DNA of 42,456 nucleotides from Klebsiella pneumoniae (GTDB lineage: Bacteria; Myxococcota_A; UBA796; SXON01), in assembly GCA_945862325.1 (NCBI GenBank), contig CAMAXZ010000036.1, positions 1-42,456 of the forward strand. Reading direction: 5' to 3'. The position numbers and the translations under genes are program-made. The stretch's first letter is position 1. Every line of letters begins with the position of its first letter. The notes under the pieces are model-generated. The model was not told the DNA's origin, searched no databases, and was given only the letters and a program-made list of their open reading frames with translations. Shown piece after piece: positions 34,476-41,803 of this stretch.

Positions 34476-34853
34476 ATGCCGGTGCTCGGGATGGGTGGCT
34501 ACTTCTTCCGGGCGAGGGACCCGAAGGCGCTGAAGGCCTGGTACCGCGACCACCTCGGTGTGGGTGGCGGCATGGGCACCGACGACGCGGGCCAGAGCAA
34601 CGAGTGGGTGTGGTACACGCGCGGCGGACCGATGGTCTTCGAGCCCTTCGCGCACGACACCGACTACTTCCCGGCCGAGAAGCAGGCGATGATCAACCTC
34701 CGCGTCTCGGACATGGACGGCCTGCTCGCCCGTCTGCGCGCCGCCGGGGTCGACGTCCTCACCAAGCCCGAGTGGGACTCCCCGGAGCTCGGGCGGTTCG
34801 CGCGGGTGCACGACCCCGAAGGCAACGCCATCGAGCTGTGGGAGCCGGCGTGA
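34476..34853 (+). CDS. VOC family (glyoxalase-like) protein
   Basis: 125 aa. Two beta-alpha-beta-beta-beta modules: GGYFFRARDPKALKAWYRDHLGV and MINLRVSDMDGLLARLRAAGV ... FARVHDPEGNAIELWEP, with a terminal metal-ligand Glu in NAIELWEP. VOC proteins include glyoxalases, dioxygenases and resistance proteins; the exact role is open. AGGGA lies upstream of the ATG at 34476; the frame is open earlier but overlaps cbiA. Its stop overlaps the GTG of the next gene. Confidence 0.85.
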   Translation: MPVLGMGGYFFRARDPKALKAWYRDHLGVGGGMGTDDAGQSNEWVWYTRGGPMVFEPFAHDTDYFPAEKQAMINLRVSDMDGLLARLRAAGVDVLTKPEWDSPELGRFARVHDPEGNAIELWEPA

Positions 34854-36058
34854 TCCTCCTCCTCCTCGCGGCCTGCGGAAGCGACAGCAAGCTCGATCGC
34901 GTGAACGACGCGCCGACCGCGATCATCGACGCCCCCCTCGAGGGCGAGGTGTTCCGCGAGGGCGCGGGCCTCGTCGGCTTGCGCGGGCGTGTCGCCGACA
35001 CCTACGACGACCCTCCCGACCTCACGGTCTCCTGGGTGGTCGACGAAGCCGCGCCGGTCGCGGTCACACCCGACGCCGAAGGTGCCGTCACCCTGGACCT
35101 CGCCGACCTCGCCCTCGGCGAGCACACCGCGCGCCTCGACGTGCTCGACACCGACGGAGACGCCGGCACGGCGAGCGTGCGCTTCGTCGTCGCCGGCCCG
35201 CTCGGCCCGCCGACCGTCGAGATCACCGACCCCGAAGACGGCCACACCGTCACGATCGGCACGTCCATCCCCTTCGCCGGCGTGGCGTCCGACGTGTCCA
35301 CCGACGCCGATCGCCTCGAGTTCGCGTGGTCCTCCAGCATCGACGGCCCCTTGGAGGGCGCCGTCACCGCCGACGGCCGCTCGGTGCTCATCACCTCGGC
35401 GTTGACCGTCGGCGACCACGCGATCCGCCTCGACGTCACCGACGAGGACGCCGAGGTCGGCAGCGACACCATTCAGGTCATCGTCACGGACGAGCCGGTC
35501 GAGCCCGAGCCCGGCGACCTCATCTTCTCCGAGGTCATGGTCAACCCGAACGCCGTCGTCGACGAAGACGGCGAGTGGGCCGAGCTGTACAACACCTCCG
35601 GCTACACCCTCGACGTCAACGGCTATTCGTTTCACGACGACGGCTCCGACGAGTGGGTGTTCGACGCCCCCCTCGAGGTCGGACCTCACGGGTACATCGT
35701 GCTCTGTGCCAACGCGGACCCCTCCCGCAACGGCGGCATCGCGTGCGACGGTTGGTTCTACCGCAACCCCCTCGGCGAACGCCCCTCCACCGGCTTCGGC
35801 TCCGGCATCGCCATCGCCAACAACGACGACGAGCTCGTGCTCACCAGCCCCGACGGCGTCGACATCGACGTGTTCGACTACGACGACACCGACTCCGACC
35901 CGATCCAGGCCGGGATGTCGTTCGGCCTCGACCCCGACCGCATGGACGGCACGTCCAACGACGACGTCGACAACTGGTGCGTACAGACGACCGTACTGTC
36001 CGGCGCGATCGACCCGGGGACGCCCGGGTTGGAGAATGATGATTGTGGAGAGGAGTAG
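34850..36058 (+). CDS. Lipoprotein with Ig-like repeats and lamin-tail domain
   Basis: 402 aa. The GTG at 34850 overlaps the VOC stop (GTGA) and gives MILLLLAACGS, a minimal lipoprotein signal. Two PKD/Ig-like repeats (about 20-110 and 112-213: PTAIIDAPLEGEVF ..., PTVEITDPEDGHTV ...) are followed by a lamin-tail domain (about 222-330: GDLIFSEVMVNPNAVVDEDGEWAELYNTSGYTLDVNGYSFHDD). Lamin-tail domains in bacteria occur on secreted nucleases and surface proteins; no enzyme domain is present here. The Asp-rich C-terminus ends DDCGEE. Confidence 0.88.
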   Translation: MILLLLAACGSDSKLDRVNDAPTAIIDAPLEGEVFREGAGLVGLRGRVADTYDDPPDLTVSWVVDEAAPVAVTPDAEGAVTLDLADLALGEHTARLDVLDTDGDAGTASVRFVVAGPLGPPTVEITDPEDGHTVTIGTSIPFAGVASDVSTDADRLEFAWSSSIDGPLEGAVTADGRSVLITSALTVGDHAIRLDVTDEDAEVGSDTIQVIVTDEPVEPEPGDLIFSEVMVNPNAVVDEDGEWAELYNTSGYTLDVNGYSFHDDGSDEWVFDAPLEVGPHGYIVLCANADPSRNGGIACDGWFYRNPLGERPSTGFGSGIAIANNDDELVLTSPDGVDIDVFDYDDTDSDPIQAGMSFGLDPDRMDGTSNDDVDNWCVQTTVLSGAIDPGTPGLENDDCGEE

Positions 36059-36089
36059 GGGCCCGGCAACGGCGGGACCAATCCGGTAG

Positions 36090-36104
36090 TGACCCGGCGG
36101 GTCA
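36090..36104. promoter_or_regulatory. Palindrome TGACCCG-G-CGGGTCA
   Basis: A 7-bp perfect inverted repeat around a single G, 32 bp past the stop of the lamin-tail gene. It could be a protein site or a short convergent terminator hairpin core; no T-tract is adjacent. Confidence 0.35.
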
Positions 36105-36185
36105 GTAGGCGCGGAACACCAGGCCGACGACCGACCCCGGCACGTAGGCGCCTTCGCCCTCAGACCGCGAAAGGTCGGTCGAACG

Positions 36186-36818
36186 CTACTCGAGCGCCAG
36201 GTCGTTGCCCGCATACGGAACCGCCAGGGCTCCCGCGAGGCTCTTCCCGAGCTCCACCGCCCACGCGGCGTCCGCGAGGAGGTTCAACCCGTCGTAGGTC
36301 GGATCGAGCGCCGCGAAGGGCTCGATGTGTCGCGCGATCCAAACCGTTTGTCCCCCGGACGTCTCGACGCCAACGCGATGCACCGTCCAACCATCGTTGA
36401 TCTCCGCGCAGACGCGCGACACGTCGTGCTCGTGGACGCGGGCCAGGGTGTGAACAGCCGCCCGACCCGGTCCGAGGACGCGGACCACCACGCCGCGTCG
36501 CGAGTAGACCGAAAACGGCGCCCCACCCCACGCCCATTGCCAAGACGTCGCGAACATCACGTCCCATCCTCCGGGCGGGTCGCAGCGCAAGCGCGCCCGT
36601 AGCGCGTCGATCGTCTCGCGATGCGCCCAGCCATCGACGAGCGCTCGCGGTCGACCGCCGAGCTCGAGCACGCCGATGCGCTCGGCCCAACGCTCGTCGA
36701 CCATGACCGGGCACTGCCCGACCACGAGCAGGTGCTTCGTGGAGGTCGGTGACGCGGATCTGGCGGCATCGACCACCGCGTCCGCGCTCAAGATCGTGAC
36801 CGGAGCGGGGATCGTCAT
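36186..36818 (-). CDS. Hypothetical cytosolic protein
   Basis: 210 aa from the ATG at 36818, unrecognised. No signal peptide or membrane helix. The sequence has ordered features: VVGQCPVMVDERWAERIGVLELGG, DVMFATSWQWAWGGAPFSVYSRRG, GQTVWIARHIEPFAALDPTYDGLNLLADAAWAVELGKSLA. The start is uncertain because no ribosome site is visible; the frame is open to an ATG at 36923, inside the vapBC promoter. It is transcribed divergently from vapBC and less GC-rich than the core genes, so it may be part of the accessory block. Confidence 0.6.
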   Translation of the reverse strand: MTIPAPVTILSADAVVDAARSASPTSTKHLLVVGQCPVMVDERWAERIGVLELGGRPRALVDGWAHRETIDALRARLRCDPPGGWDVMFATSWQWAWGGAPFSVYSRRGVVVRVLGPGRAAVHTLARVHEHDVSRVCAEINDGWTVHRVGVETSGGQTVWIARHIEPFAALDPTYDGLNLLADAAWAVELGKSLAGALAVPYAGNDLALE

Positions 36819-36909
36819 GCTCGTCGAGGCGAAGACGAGTCCCTTAACCGTTCGATCCACCGCCTTTCGACGGGAGCCACCCCCTGGAGGATGGGGGCGC
36901 GGGCGGCCC

Positions 36910-36937
36910 TTGACGGGTTCCATTTCTGCACCATAAT
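36910..36937 (+). promoter_or_regulatory. Sigma-70 promoter of vapBC
   Basis: TTGACG (36910-36915) and CATAAT (36932-36937) are separated by 16 bp, close to the TTGACA/TATAAT consensus. It is the best-formed promoter in the window. The operator inverted repeat lies across its spacer and -10. Confidence 0.8.
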
Positions 36938-36943
36938 GGAACC
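36916..36943. promoter_or_regulatory. VapB operator: 9-bp inverted repeat
   Basis: GGTTCCATT (36916-36924) and AATGGAACC (36935-36943) are exact inverted copies separated by 10 bp. The arms cover the promoter spacer and the -10 element, so binding by the ribbon-helix-helix antitoxin or the VapBC complex would block transcription. This is the usual autoregulation of type II toxin-antitoxin loci. Confidence 0.8.
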
Positions 36944-36955
36944 ACCGAGGTCTCC

Positions 36956-37225
36956 ATGTCGTCGATCACCCTCAAGGACGTCCCCGAGGAGCTCCTCATC
37001 CGCCTCCGCAGGGCCGCGGCACGCGAGCGGCGCAGCTTGAACCAGGAAGCGCTCGTACTGATCGAGGGCGGCCTTGCCGCGCGGGAGACAGCGGAGGAGC
37101 GGGCGCTCCGGCAGGTAGAGGCATGGCGCGCGCTCGCCGGCGGCTGGGTGAGCGACCGCACGTTTGAGGACGAAGTGGCCGAGCTGTACGCCGCGCGCAC
37201 GCCCGGCCGCGACGTCGACCCGTGA
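36956..37225 (+). CDS. vapB: VapB/FitA-like ribbon-helix-helix antitoxin
   Basis: 89 aa. The N-terminal MSSITLKDVPEELLIRLRRAAARERRSLNQEALVLIE is a ribbon-helix-helix DNA-binding domain of the FitA/Arc type. The C-terminal half (WRALAGGWVSDRTFEDEVAELYAARTPGRD) is the flexible part expected to wrap and inhibit VapC. GAGG lies 5 nt before the ATG. Its stop overlaps the toxin start (GTGA), as is normal for these pairs. Confidence 0.9.
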   Translation: MSSITLKDVPEELLIRLRRAAARERRSLNQEALVLIEGGLAARETAEERALRQVEAWRALAGGWVSDRTFEDEVAELYAARTPGRDVDP

Positions 37226-37617
37226 AGGTGCTCGACTCGGACACGTGCATCGGCATCCTCCGGGGGCGCCAGGACGTCCTGGATCGCCGGGCGGCGGAGC
37301 GTGACGAGGTGGTCACCACATGGGTCACCGCCTCCGAGCTGTTCTACGGCGCCGCGAAGTCAGCGAAGCCCGACGCGAACGCGGCGCTGGTCGTGCGTTT
37401 CCTCGACGCCGTCCCTGTCCTGGCACCTGACTTGGGGAGCGCCCGGCTCTTCGGCGAGGTGAAAGCTCGTCTTGCGACCGCCGGGCAGATCGTCGCGGAT
37501 GCCGACCTGTTCATCGCCGCGATCGCCCTGAGCCGAGGGGCGACGCTCGTGACGGGCAACCGCAGGCACTACGATCGGATTCCGGGGTTGGTGCTCGCAG
37601 ACTGGTTGCGGGCGTGA
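37222..37617 (+). CDS. vapC: VapC PIN-domain ribonuclease toxin
   Basis: 131 aa, usual size. PIN catalytic acids are visible: Asp5 (KVLDSD), Glu39 (TASELFYGA), Asp95 (VADADLFIAAIA) and Asp118 (GNRRHYDRIPGL). VapC toxins cut tRNA or rRNA when freed from VapB. GTG start at 37222, overlapping the vapB stop. The pair appears complete and under its own promoter. Confidence 0.92.
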   Translation: MKVLDSDTCIGILRGRQDVLDRRAAERDEVVTTWVTASELFYGAAKSAKPDANAALVVRFLDAVPVLAPDLGSARLFGEVKARLATAGQIVADADLFIAAIALSRGATLVTGNRRHYDRIPGLVLADWLRA

Positions 37618-37685
37618 CCGTTCGGCTCCGCTCGGTAGGCGCGGTTCGCCAGGCGCTCCGTGACCACGGTTGAACACCGGTAGAT

Positions 37686-37705
37686 AATGGTGATGGCAAC
37701 GGGAA
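37686..37705. repeat. att-like copy of the tRNA-Glu 3' end (left)
   Basis: AATGGTGATGGCAACGGGAA matches the tRNA-Glu 3' end at 40263-40282 in 18 of 20 positions and in the same orientation; the only difference is GG for CC. Weaker similarity continues beyond it (GAACTGGTGT against GAACCCGTGT). Most likely the distal attachment site left by an element that integrated at tRNA-Glu. Confidence 0.7.
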
Positions 37706-37777
37706 GATTTCAGAACTGGTGTAGGGACAACGCGGGGGTGCTTGGGGAGATGGTCCTTCTCCTTCAACGATGCGAAC

Positions 37778-38753
37778 TCACGGAAGCCTCGCCGTCTGTG
37801 GCAAGCCCGGGACTCCGACAATGACGAGTGAGCCATCCGCCACGGCCGCGCCGAGAATGCCGACGGCCGGGTACGTGCGGTGGGTGCCGGCATCCAGGCC
37901 GATCGCGTGCAGGTGGGTGTCTCCACCCCACGCCCAGAGGTGGCCGCGCTCAGGGTCGTACGCGACGCCGCGGAACCAAGCGCCAAGGTCGTGTGGGAGA
38001 GGATCGCCTGGTCCGCCATCGACCGTCACGGAGCGCAGCTCCCCGTCGGAAGCCACCCATGCGCCTGCGCGGCCCGCGGCCAGGCCCGTGACGCTCTCCA
38101 CCGGGAAGCACGTCGGCGGATCGCCTCCGGTGTGGCAGACGGACTCGCGCGAGGTGTACCAGACGCTCACGCCGAGGAACCCCTGGTACCCGGCGATCAT
38201 CTCGGCTGGCTCGGTGGACGCCACCGTCCACTCTGGGTCTGGTGCGCCGCTCGCCTGATCCTGCCAACGGGCCCATGCCACTCCCTTCGCCCCTGCGACG
38301 AAGACCATCCCCGAGGACTGGTCGACGGCGTACACATCCCCGACCGGCGGTTGGAGGCGCACCCGCCCGGTCTCGTTGCCGGCCCAGACCCTGCCGGAGA
38401 GGGTGAGCCCGAGCCACGCGTCGCAGCCCCCCCCAGACCGAGAGGAATCGGTCGGCGTCGGCCGCGTCGCCGCACACCGTTTCCCCATCCACGAGCATGG
38501 CCGCGTTCATCGCGGGGCGGGCGGAGCCGTGCCGAAGCGGGCTTCCCATAAACTGGCGCAGGCGCTCCGCGGGCACCTCGGGGGGCTCCCACGCGGAGAG
38601 GACCGGCGACCATGCCGTCGCGTCCAGGCGCCAGACGGCGGCCCCGCCCGCCCACAGGCGGCCCGCCGCATCCACCGCCAGCGCGTCCACCTGACCCAGC
38701 TCGGGGTGCGGGTCGACACGACCCGGCCCCACGCTGACCACTCCCCGGTTCAC
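37778..38753 (-). pseudogene. Frameshifted propeller-like protein gene
   Basis: One protein of about 324 aa is split between two frames. Frame one starts at the GTG at 38753 (MNRGVVSVGPGRVDPHPELGQVDALAVDAAGRLWAGGAAVWRLD ... FLSVWGG); the sense continues in the next frame from CDAWLGLTLSGRVWAGNETG to the stop at 37778. The switch falls in a run of eight G on the minus strand (8 C at 38427-38434); seven would restore the frame. The WAGG/DAAGRLWAG repeats suggest a beta-propeller. There is no signal peptide of its own and the start overlaps the upstream lipoprotein stop (GTGA). Either a sequencing error, a decayed gene, or a phase-variable tract. Confidence 0.75.
38427..38434. repeat. Homopolymer C8 at the frameshift
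   Basis: Eight consecutive C (G on the coding strand) mark the exact place where the two halves of the propeller-like gene change frame. Such tracts slip in replication and are also miscounted by sequencers. Confidence 0.9.
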
Positions 38754-39361
38754 GACGGCCCAGGTGGTGCCATCGACTCGTCATCCCGGTCGGGGAGCGT
38801 CGCTCTCCATTGCTCTCGCGGGGGCGTTCCCCGGAGGGTGACGAGCAGCGTCGGCGCGTCCGTGAAGGTGAGGCCCCGCACGCCGCCCGTCCACTTGGGG
38901 GAGATGATCAGCCGGATTGTGTCGCCCGTGGACTCCGCCACGCGCGCCTGGGAACCGGGAGGCAGGCTCAGGGGGAGGCGGTGCTCGCCCGTGGACGCAG
39001 AGACCACCAGCACGTCGCCGTCGAGGCGCGCGCCGCTCGCCGCCGCCTCACGGGGTGGCGCCGGTACGTGGGTCATTCGGTGGTAGTCGTACCCGGAGGA
39101 GCCCTCCGGGCTCTCCAATCTGAGGACGCCGCCCCCTGCATCCCAGACCTGGTACCCGAAGAAGGGCAGCACCCGCGCGTGGTCGCCCTCCAGCAACAAC
39201 GTGGTCGCCGCGCCGGCCACGATCATCCCCTCGGGCACGGGCACGAGCTGGTCCGTGCGGCCGACACCGAGGCCAGGTACGACAGGAGGCGCCTCGAACG
39301 CGAGCTCGAGGTCCGCCGGGAGCGGCGCGTGGCAGGCGGCGAGGATCGGGAGGAGAACCAC
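38750..39361 (-). CDS. Hypothetical lipoprotein in the islet
   Basis: 203 aa. The GTG at 39361 gives MVLLPILAACHAPLP with a lipobox AAC; the open frame continues upstream but lies over the MqsR-like gene. The body contains strand-rich segments (MIVAGAATTLLLEGDHARVLPFFGYQVWDAGGGVLRLESPEG, DVLVVSASTGEHRLPLSLPPG) and no known motif. It is coupled (GTGA) to the frameshifted propeller-like gene, so the two probably act together. TACCGG lies 6 nt before the start. Confidence 0.68.
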   Translation of the reverse strand: MVLLPILAACHAPLPADLELAFEAPPVVPGLGVGRTDQLVPVPEGMIVAGAATTLLLEGDHARVLPFFGYQVWDAGGGVLRLESPEGSSGYDYHRMTHVPAPPREAAASGARLDGDVLVVSASTGEHRLPLSLPPGSQARVAESTGDTIRLIISPKWTGGVRGLTFTDAPTLLVTLRGTPPREQWRATLPDRDDESMAPPGPS

Positions 39362-39415
39362 AGGGTCCCGGTATCTTCGGAGCGCCGCGTCCGTAGCCGA
39401 CACCGATTTCCGTGC

Positions 39416-39421
39416 TAACCT
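39416..39421 (+). promoter_or_regulatory. Candidate -10 TAACCT for leaderless toxin gene
   Basis: TAACCT ends 6 nt before the GTG at 39428, no Shine-Dalgarno is present, and a direct repeat TTTCCGTG flanks it (39407-39414, 39421-39428). The repeat could be an autoregulatory site for the antitoxin. Confidence 0.45.
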
Positions 39422-39427
39422 TTCCGT

Positions 39428-39766
39428 GTGAATGTCTCCCGCGCCGACATCCTCGCCTTCCTCGACGTCGTCCGGACCTGCCGGCGCGTCGGACGCGTGC
39501 GCATCGCGGAGAAGGCGCGCGAGGAGGTTGCCCTCCACGGGTGGGAGGACGAGGACGTCTACCTGTTCCTGGACGACCTGGGGCCTGACGAGTTCCTGCG
39601 TCGCGAAGCGCCTCGGTACGGTGCCTTCGACGCGATCTGGGTGTTCACGCCAGAGGTCGTCGAGCCGAAGGGCCGCCTCTGGGTCCGACTTGCCCAGCAG
39701 GGCGCGACGCTCGTGGTCGTCGTGAGCTTCCACCCCGAGAACTTCCACGAGGAGGAGTCGCCATGA
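39428..39766 (+). CDS. MqsR-like toxin (putative mRNA interferase)
   Basis: 112 aa. Similar in layout to E. coli MqsR: an N-terminal helical part (RVGRVRIAEKAREEVALHGWEDEDVYLFLDDLGPDEFLRRE), then a segment comparable to MqsR's DHTIWQDVYRPRL (GAFDAIWVFTPEVV), a strand LWVRLAQQGATLVVVVSF and a short tail. MqsR is a RelE-fold ribonuclease that cuts mRNA at GCU. Assignment rests on recognised pattern and on gene order: the toxin gene comes first, as in mqsRA, and overlaps a small zinc-finger gene. Catalytic residues were not verified by alignment. Confidence 0.68.
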   Translation: MNVSRADILAFLDVVRTCRRVGRVRIAEKAREEVALHGWEDEDVYLFLDDLGPDEFLRREAPRYGAFDAIWVFTPEVVEPKGRLWVRLAQQGATLVVVVSFHPENFHEEESP

Positions 39767-40185
39767 ACCCGATTCGCCCGGCGTCCTGTGACCACGGGGA
39801 GTGCGCTGCCCGCCTGGACGACACCACCGTGCGCGTTCGCCGCGGCGAGCGGGTGCTCGCGGTGCCGCAGAAGCTCTGGTCGTGCGAGCGATGCCGCGAC
39901 CCGGACACGGGTGAGGCGATGCGCTTCGTCGACGCCTCCCTGGGCGAGGCCAACCGTGCCCTCGCCGACGCCGCATGGCGCGAGCACTTCGGTGAGCCCC
40001 TTCCCGCCGGTCAGAAGCCGGGCCGGAAACCTGCGGAGCCGCTGGACGAGCGCGTCATCGCCATGCTGTCCAAGGCGGAGCTTGCGCGCCTGGACGCGGC
40101 GCGCGGCGAGCGCTCGCGGTCCGAGTTCCTTCGGGATGCGGCGCGCCGGCTCGTCGAGAGCGTCGAGCAGCAGAAGGCCGGGTGA
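39763..40185 (+). CDS. Antitoxin with zinc-finger N-terminus and RHH C-terminus
   Basis: 140 aa. N-terminal Cys pairs C9-x4-C14 and C41-x2-C44 (LWSCERC) resemble the zinc-binding YgiT/MqsA N-domain that caps MqsR. A Pro/Gly-rich hinge (PLPAGQKPGRKPAEP, about 79-92) leads to a ribbon-helix-helix-like region (DERVIAMLSKAELARLDAARGERSRSEFLRDAARRLVESV). Classical MqsA ends in an HTH-Xre domain instead, so this looks like a chimeric antitoxin. ATG at 39763 overlaps the toxin stop (ATGA). The role as antitoxin is inferred from position and the zinc finger. Confidence 0.68.
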   Translation: MNPIRPASCDHGECAARLDDTTVRVRRGERVLAVPQKLWSCERCRDPDTGEAMRFVDASLGEANRALADAAWREHFGEPLPAGQKPGRKPAEPLDERVIAMLSKAELARLDAARGERSRSEFLRDAARRLVESVEQQKAG

Positions 40186-40262
40186 ACCACGGGTTTGGGC
40201 CTTCCCGTTCGGGGTAGGGTCCGCCGATCGTACAACTATCGGCGTTCAACCCACATCAGGCA

Positions 40263-40282
40263 AATGGTGATCCCAACGGGAA
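40263..40282. repeat. att-like core at the tRNA-Glu 3' end (right)
   Basis: AATGGTGATCCCAACGGGAA covers the CCA end, acceptor stem and part of the T arm of tRNA-Glu. The near-copy at 37686-37705 lies 2.58 kb to the left in direct orientation. Confidence 0.7.
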
Positions 40283-40339
40283 TTGAACCCGTGTTATCGG
40301 GATGAAAACCCGATGTCCTAACCTCTAGACGATGGGATC
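40265..40339 (-). tRNA. tRNA-Glu (anticodon TTC)
   Basis: Full cloverleaf: acceptor GATCCCA/TGGGATC, anticodon stem ATCGGG/CCCGAT with loop TTTTCAT (anticodon at 40306-40304), T arm CGGGTTCAATTCCCG, and an encoded CCA. It lies 7 bp after tRNA-Lys on the same strand. Confidence 0.96.
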
Positions 40340-40346
40340 AAGGAGC

Positions 40347-40419
40347 TGGGCCGCGCGGGACTTGAACCCGCGACCTGCGGATTAAAAGTCCGATGCTCTA
40401 CCACCTGAGCTAGCGGCCC
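40347..40419 (-). tRNA. tRNA-Lys (anticodon TTT)
   Basis: Full cloverleaf: acceptor GGGCCGC/GCGGCCC, D arm GCTCAGGTGGTAGAGC, anticodon loop CTTTTAA (anticodon at 40386-40384), T arm CGCGGGTTCAAGTCCCGCG. No CCA is encoded, unlike the neighbouring tRNA-Glu. It lies 51 bp after purA on the same strand. Confidence 0.96.
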
Positions 40420-40470
40420 TGCCCGGCCGAAGTAGCTGATCGCCGCCACCCTGTCAAGTCGGGGAGCGGA

Positions 40471-41748
40471 TCAAGCGAACAGCGGGTCGCGCACGATGAC
40501 GGCTTCGCGGCCGGGCCCAACGCCGAGGAGCGCGATGGGCACCCCGACGAGGGCCTCGATGCGCTCGACGTAGGCGCGACAGGCTGCGGGGAGATCCTCC
40601 CAGCGGCGGCAGAGGGAGAGATCGTCGGCCCAGCCAGGAAGATCCTCGTAGATGGGCACGACGGACGCGAGCGCGGCGGCGCCGGTCGGCACCTCGTCGT
40701 GCCCCTCGTAGGCCACCGCGATGCGCAGGGTGTCGAGGCCGGACAGGACGTCGAGCTTGGTGAGCGCGAGCCGGGTGAGGCCGTTGACCATGACCGCGTG
40801 GCGCACGAGCGCCGCGTCGAACCAGCCACACCGGCGCGCGCGCCCGGTCGTGGCGCCGTACTCGTGGCCCACCTCGCGGAGTCGATCGCCCAAGGCGTCG
40901 CCGAGCTCCGTGGGGAAGGGGCCGGCGCCGACGCGGGTGCAGTACGCCTTGGCGATGCCGACCACCTCGTCGATGACCGTGGGGCCGACGCCGCTGCCGG
41001 CGCACGCGCCACCGGCGACGGTGCTGGAGCTGGTGACGTACGGGTACGTGCCGTGGTCGACGTCCAGGAAGGTGCCCTGGGCGCCCTCGAAGAGGATCGG
41101 CTCGCCGTTGCGGGTGGCGTCGAACAGCAGGCGGGTGACCGGCCGGACGTGCGGGCGCAACCGCTCCGCGAACGGGGCGATCTCCGCGGTGACCTGGTCG
41201 ACGTCGAGCGCGGCCGCGCCGTGCCAGGTGAGCTCGCGGTTGTGGCGATCGAGCGCCGCGGCGACGTGCGCGCGGAGGTCGCTCCCGTCGAGGAGGTCGG
41301 CGACGCGAACGCCGCGGCGGGCGACCTTGTCCTCGTACGCCGGGCCGATGCCGCGGCCGGTGGTGCCGATGCGGAGCGCGCCACGGGCGATCTCGCGCGC
41401 CTGGTCGAGCGCGCGATGCCAGGGCAGGATGAGGTGCGCCTCGGGGCTGACGATGACGCGCGCGGGCCCCACGTCGGTGCCCCGCGCGGCGAGCGCCGCG
41501 AGCTCCCGGCAGAACACGCCGGGATCGAGCACGACGCCGTTGCCGATCACGCAGCTGCATCCGGGCTGCAGCACACCGCTCGGGATCAGGTGGAGCACCA
41601 CCTTCTCGCCGCCCACGACGAGCGTGTGCCCGGCGTTGTTGCCCCCTTGAAAGCGGACGACCCACCGGCTCTTCGCCGCGAGCTGGTCGACGACCTTGCC
41701 CTTGCCCTCGTCGCCCCACTGCGCGCCGACCACAACGATGTTCGCCAC
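40471..41748 (-). CDS. purA: Adenylosuccinate synthetase
   Basis: 425 aa, full length. GAQWGDEGKGKVVD at the N-terminus, NNAGHT, IGTTGRGIGPAYEDK, EGAQGTFLDVDHGTYPYVTSS, TELGD, GRARRCGWFDA and LTKLDVLSG are all present. It joins IMP and aspartate with GTP to form adenylosuccinate in AMP synthesis. The GTG at 41748 begins the family's conserved start (ANIVVVG); the longer frame upstream has no homology. Transcribed toward the tRNA pair. Confidence 0.98.
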   Translation of the reverse strand: MANIVVVGAQWGDEGKGKVVDQLAAKSRWVVRFQGGNNAGHTLVVGGEKVVLHLIPSGVLQPGCSCVIGNGVVLDPGVFCRELAALAARGTDVGPARVIVSPEAHLILPWHRALDQAREIARGALRIGTTGRGIGPAYEDKVARRGVRVADLLDGSDLRAHVAAALDRHNRELTWHGAAALDVDQVTAEIAPFAERLRPHVRPVTRLLFDATRNGEPILFEGAQGTFLDVDHGTYPYVTSSSTVAGGACAGSGVGPTVIDEVVGIAKAYCTRVGAGPFPTELGDALGDRLREVGHEYGATTGRARRCGWFDAALVRHAVMVNGLTRLALTKLDVLSGLDTLRIAVAYEGHDEVPTGAAALASVVPIYEDLPGWADDLSLCRRWEDLPAACRAYVERIEALVGVPIALLGVGPGREAVIVRDPLFA

Positions 41749-41803
41749 CGACGACCACTCTCCGCGTCCATGAGGGCTAACGCGCGGCGGCCAACACGAG
41801 CAG

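Noticed and set aside
37686..40282. Active mobile element with integrase
   Set aside because: No integrase, transposase or insertion-sequence ends are present between the repeats; only an islet or remnant can be claimed.
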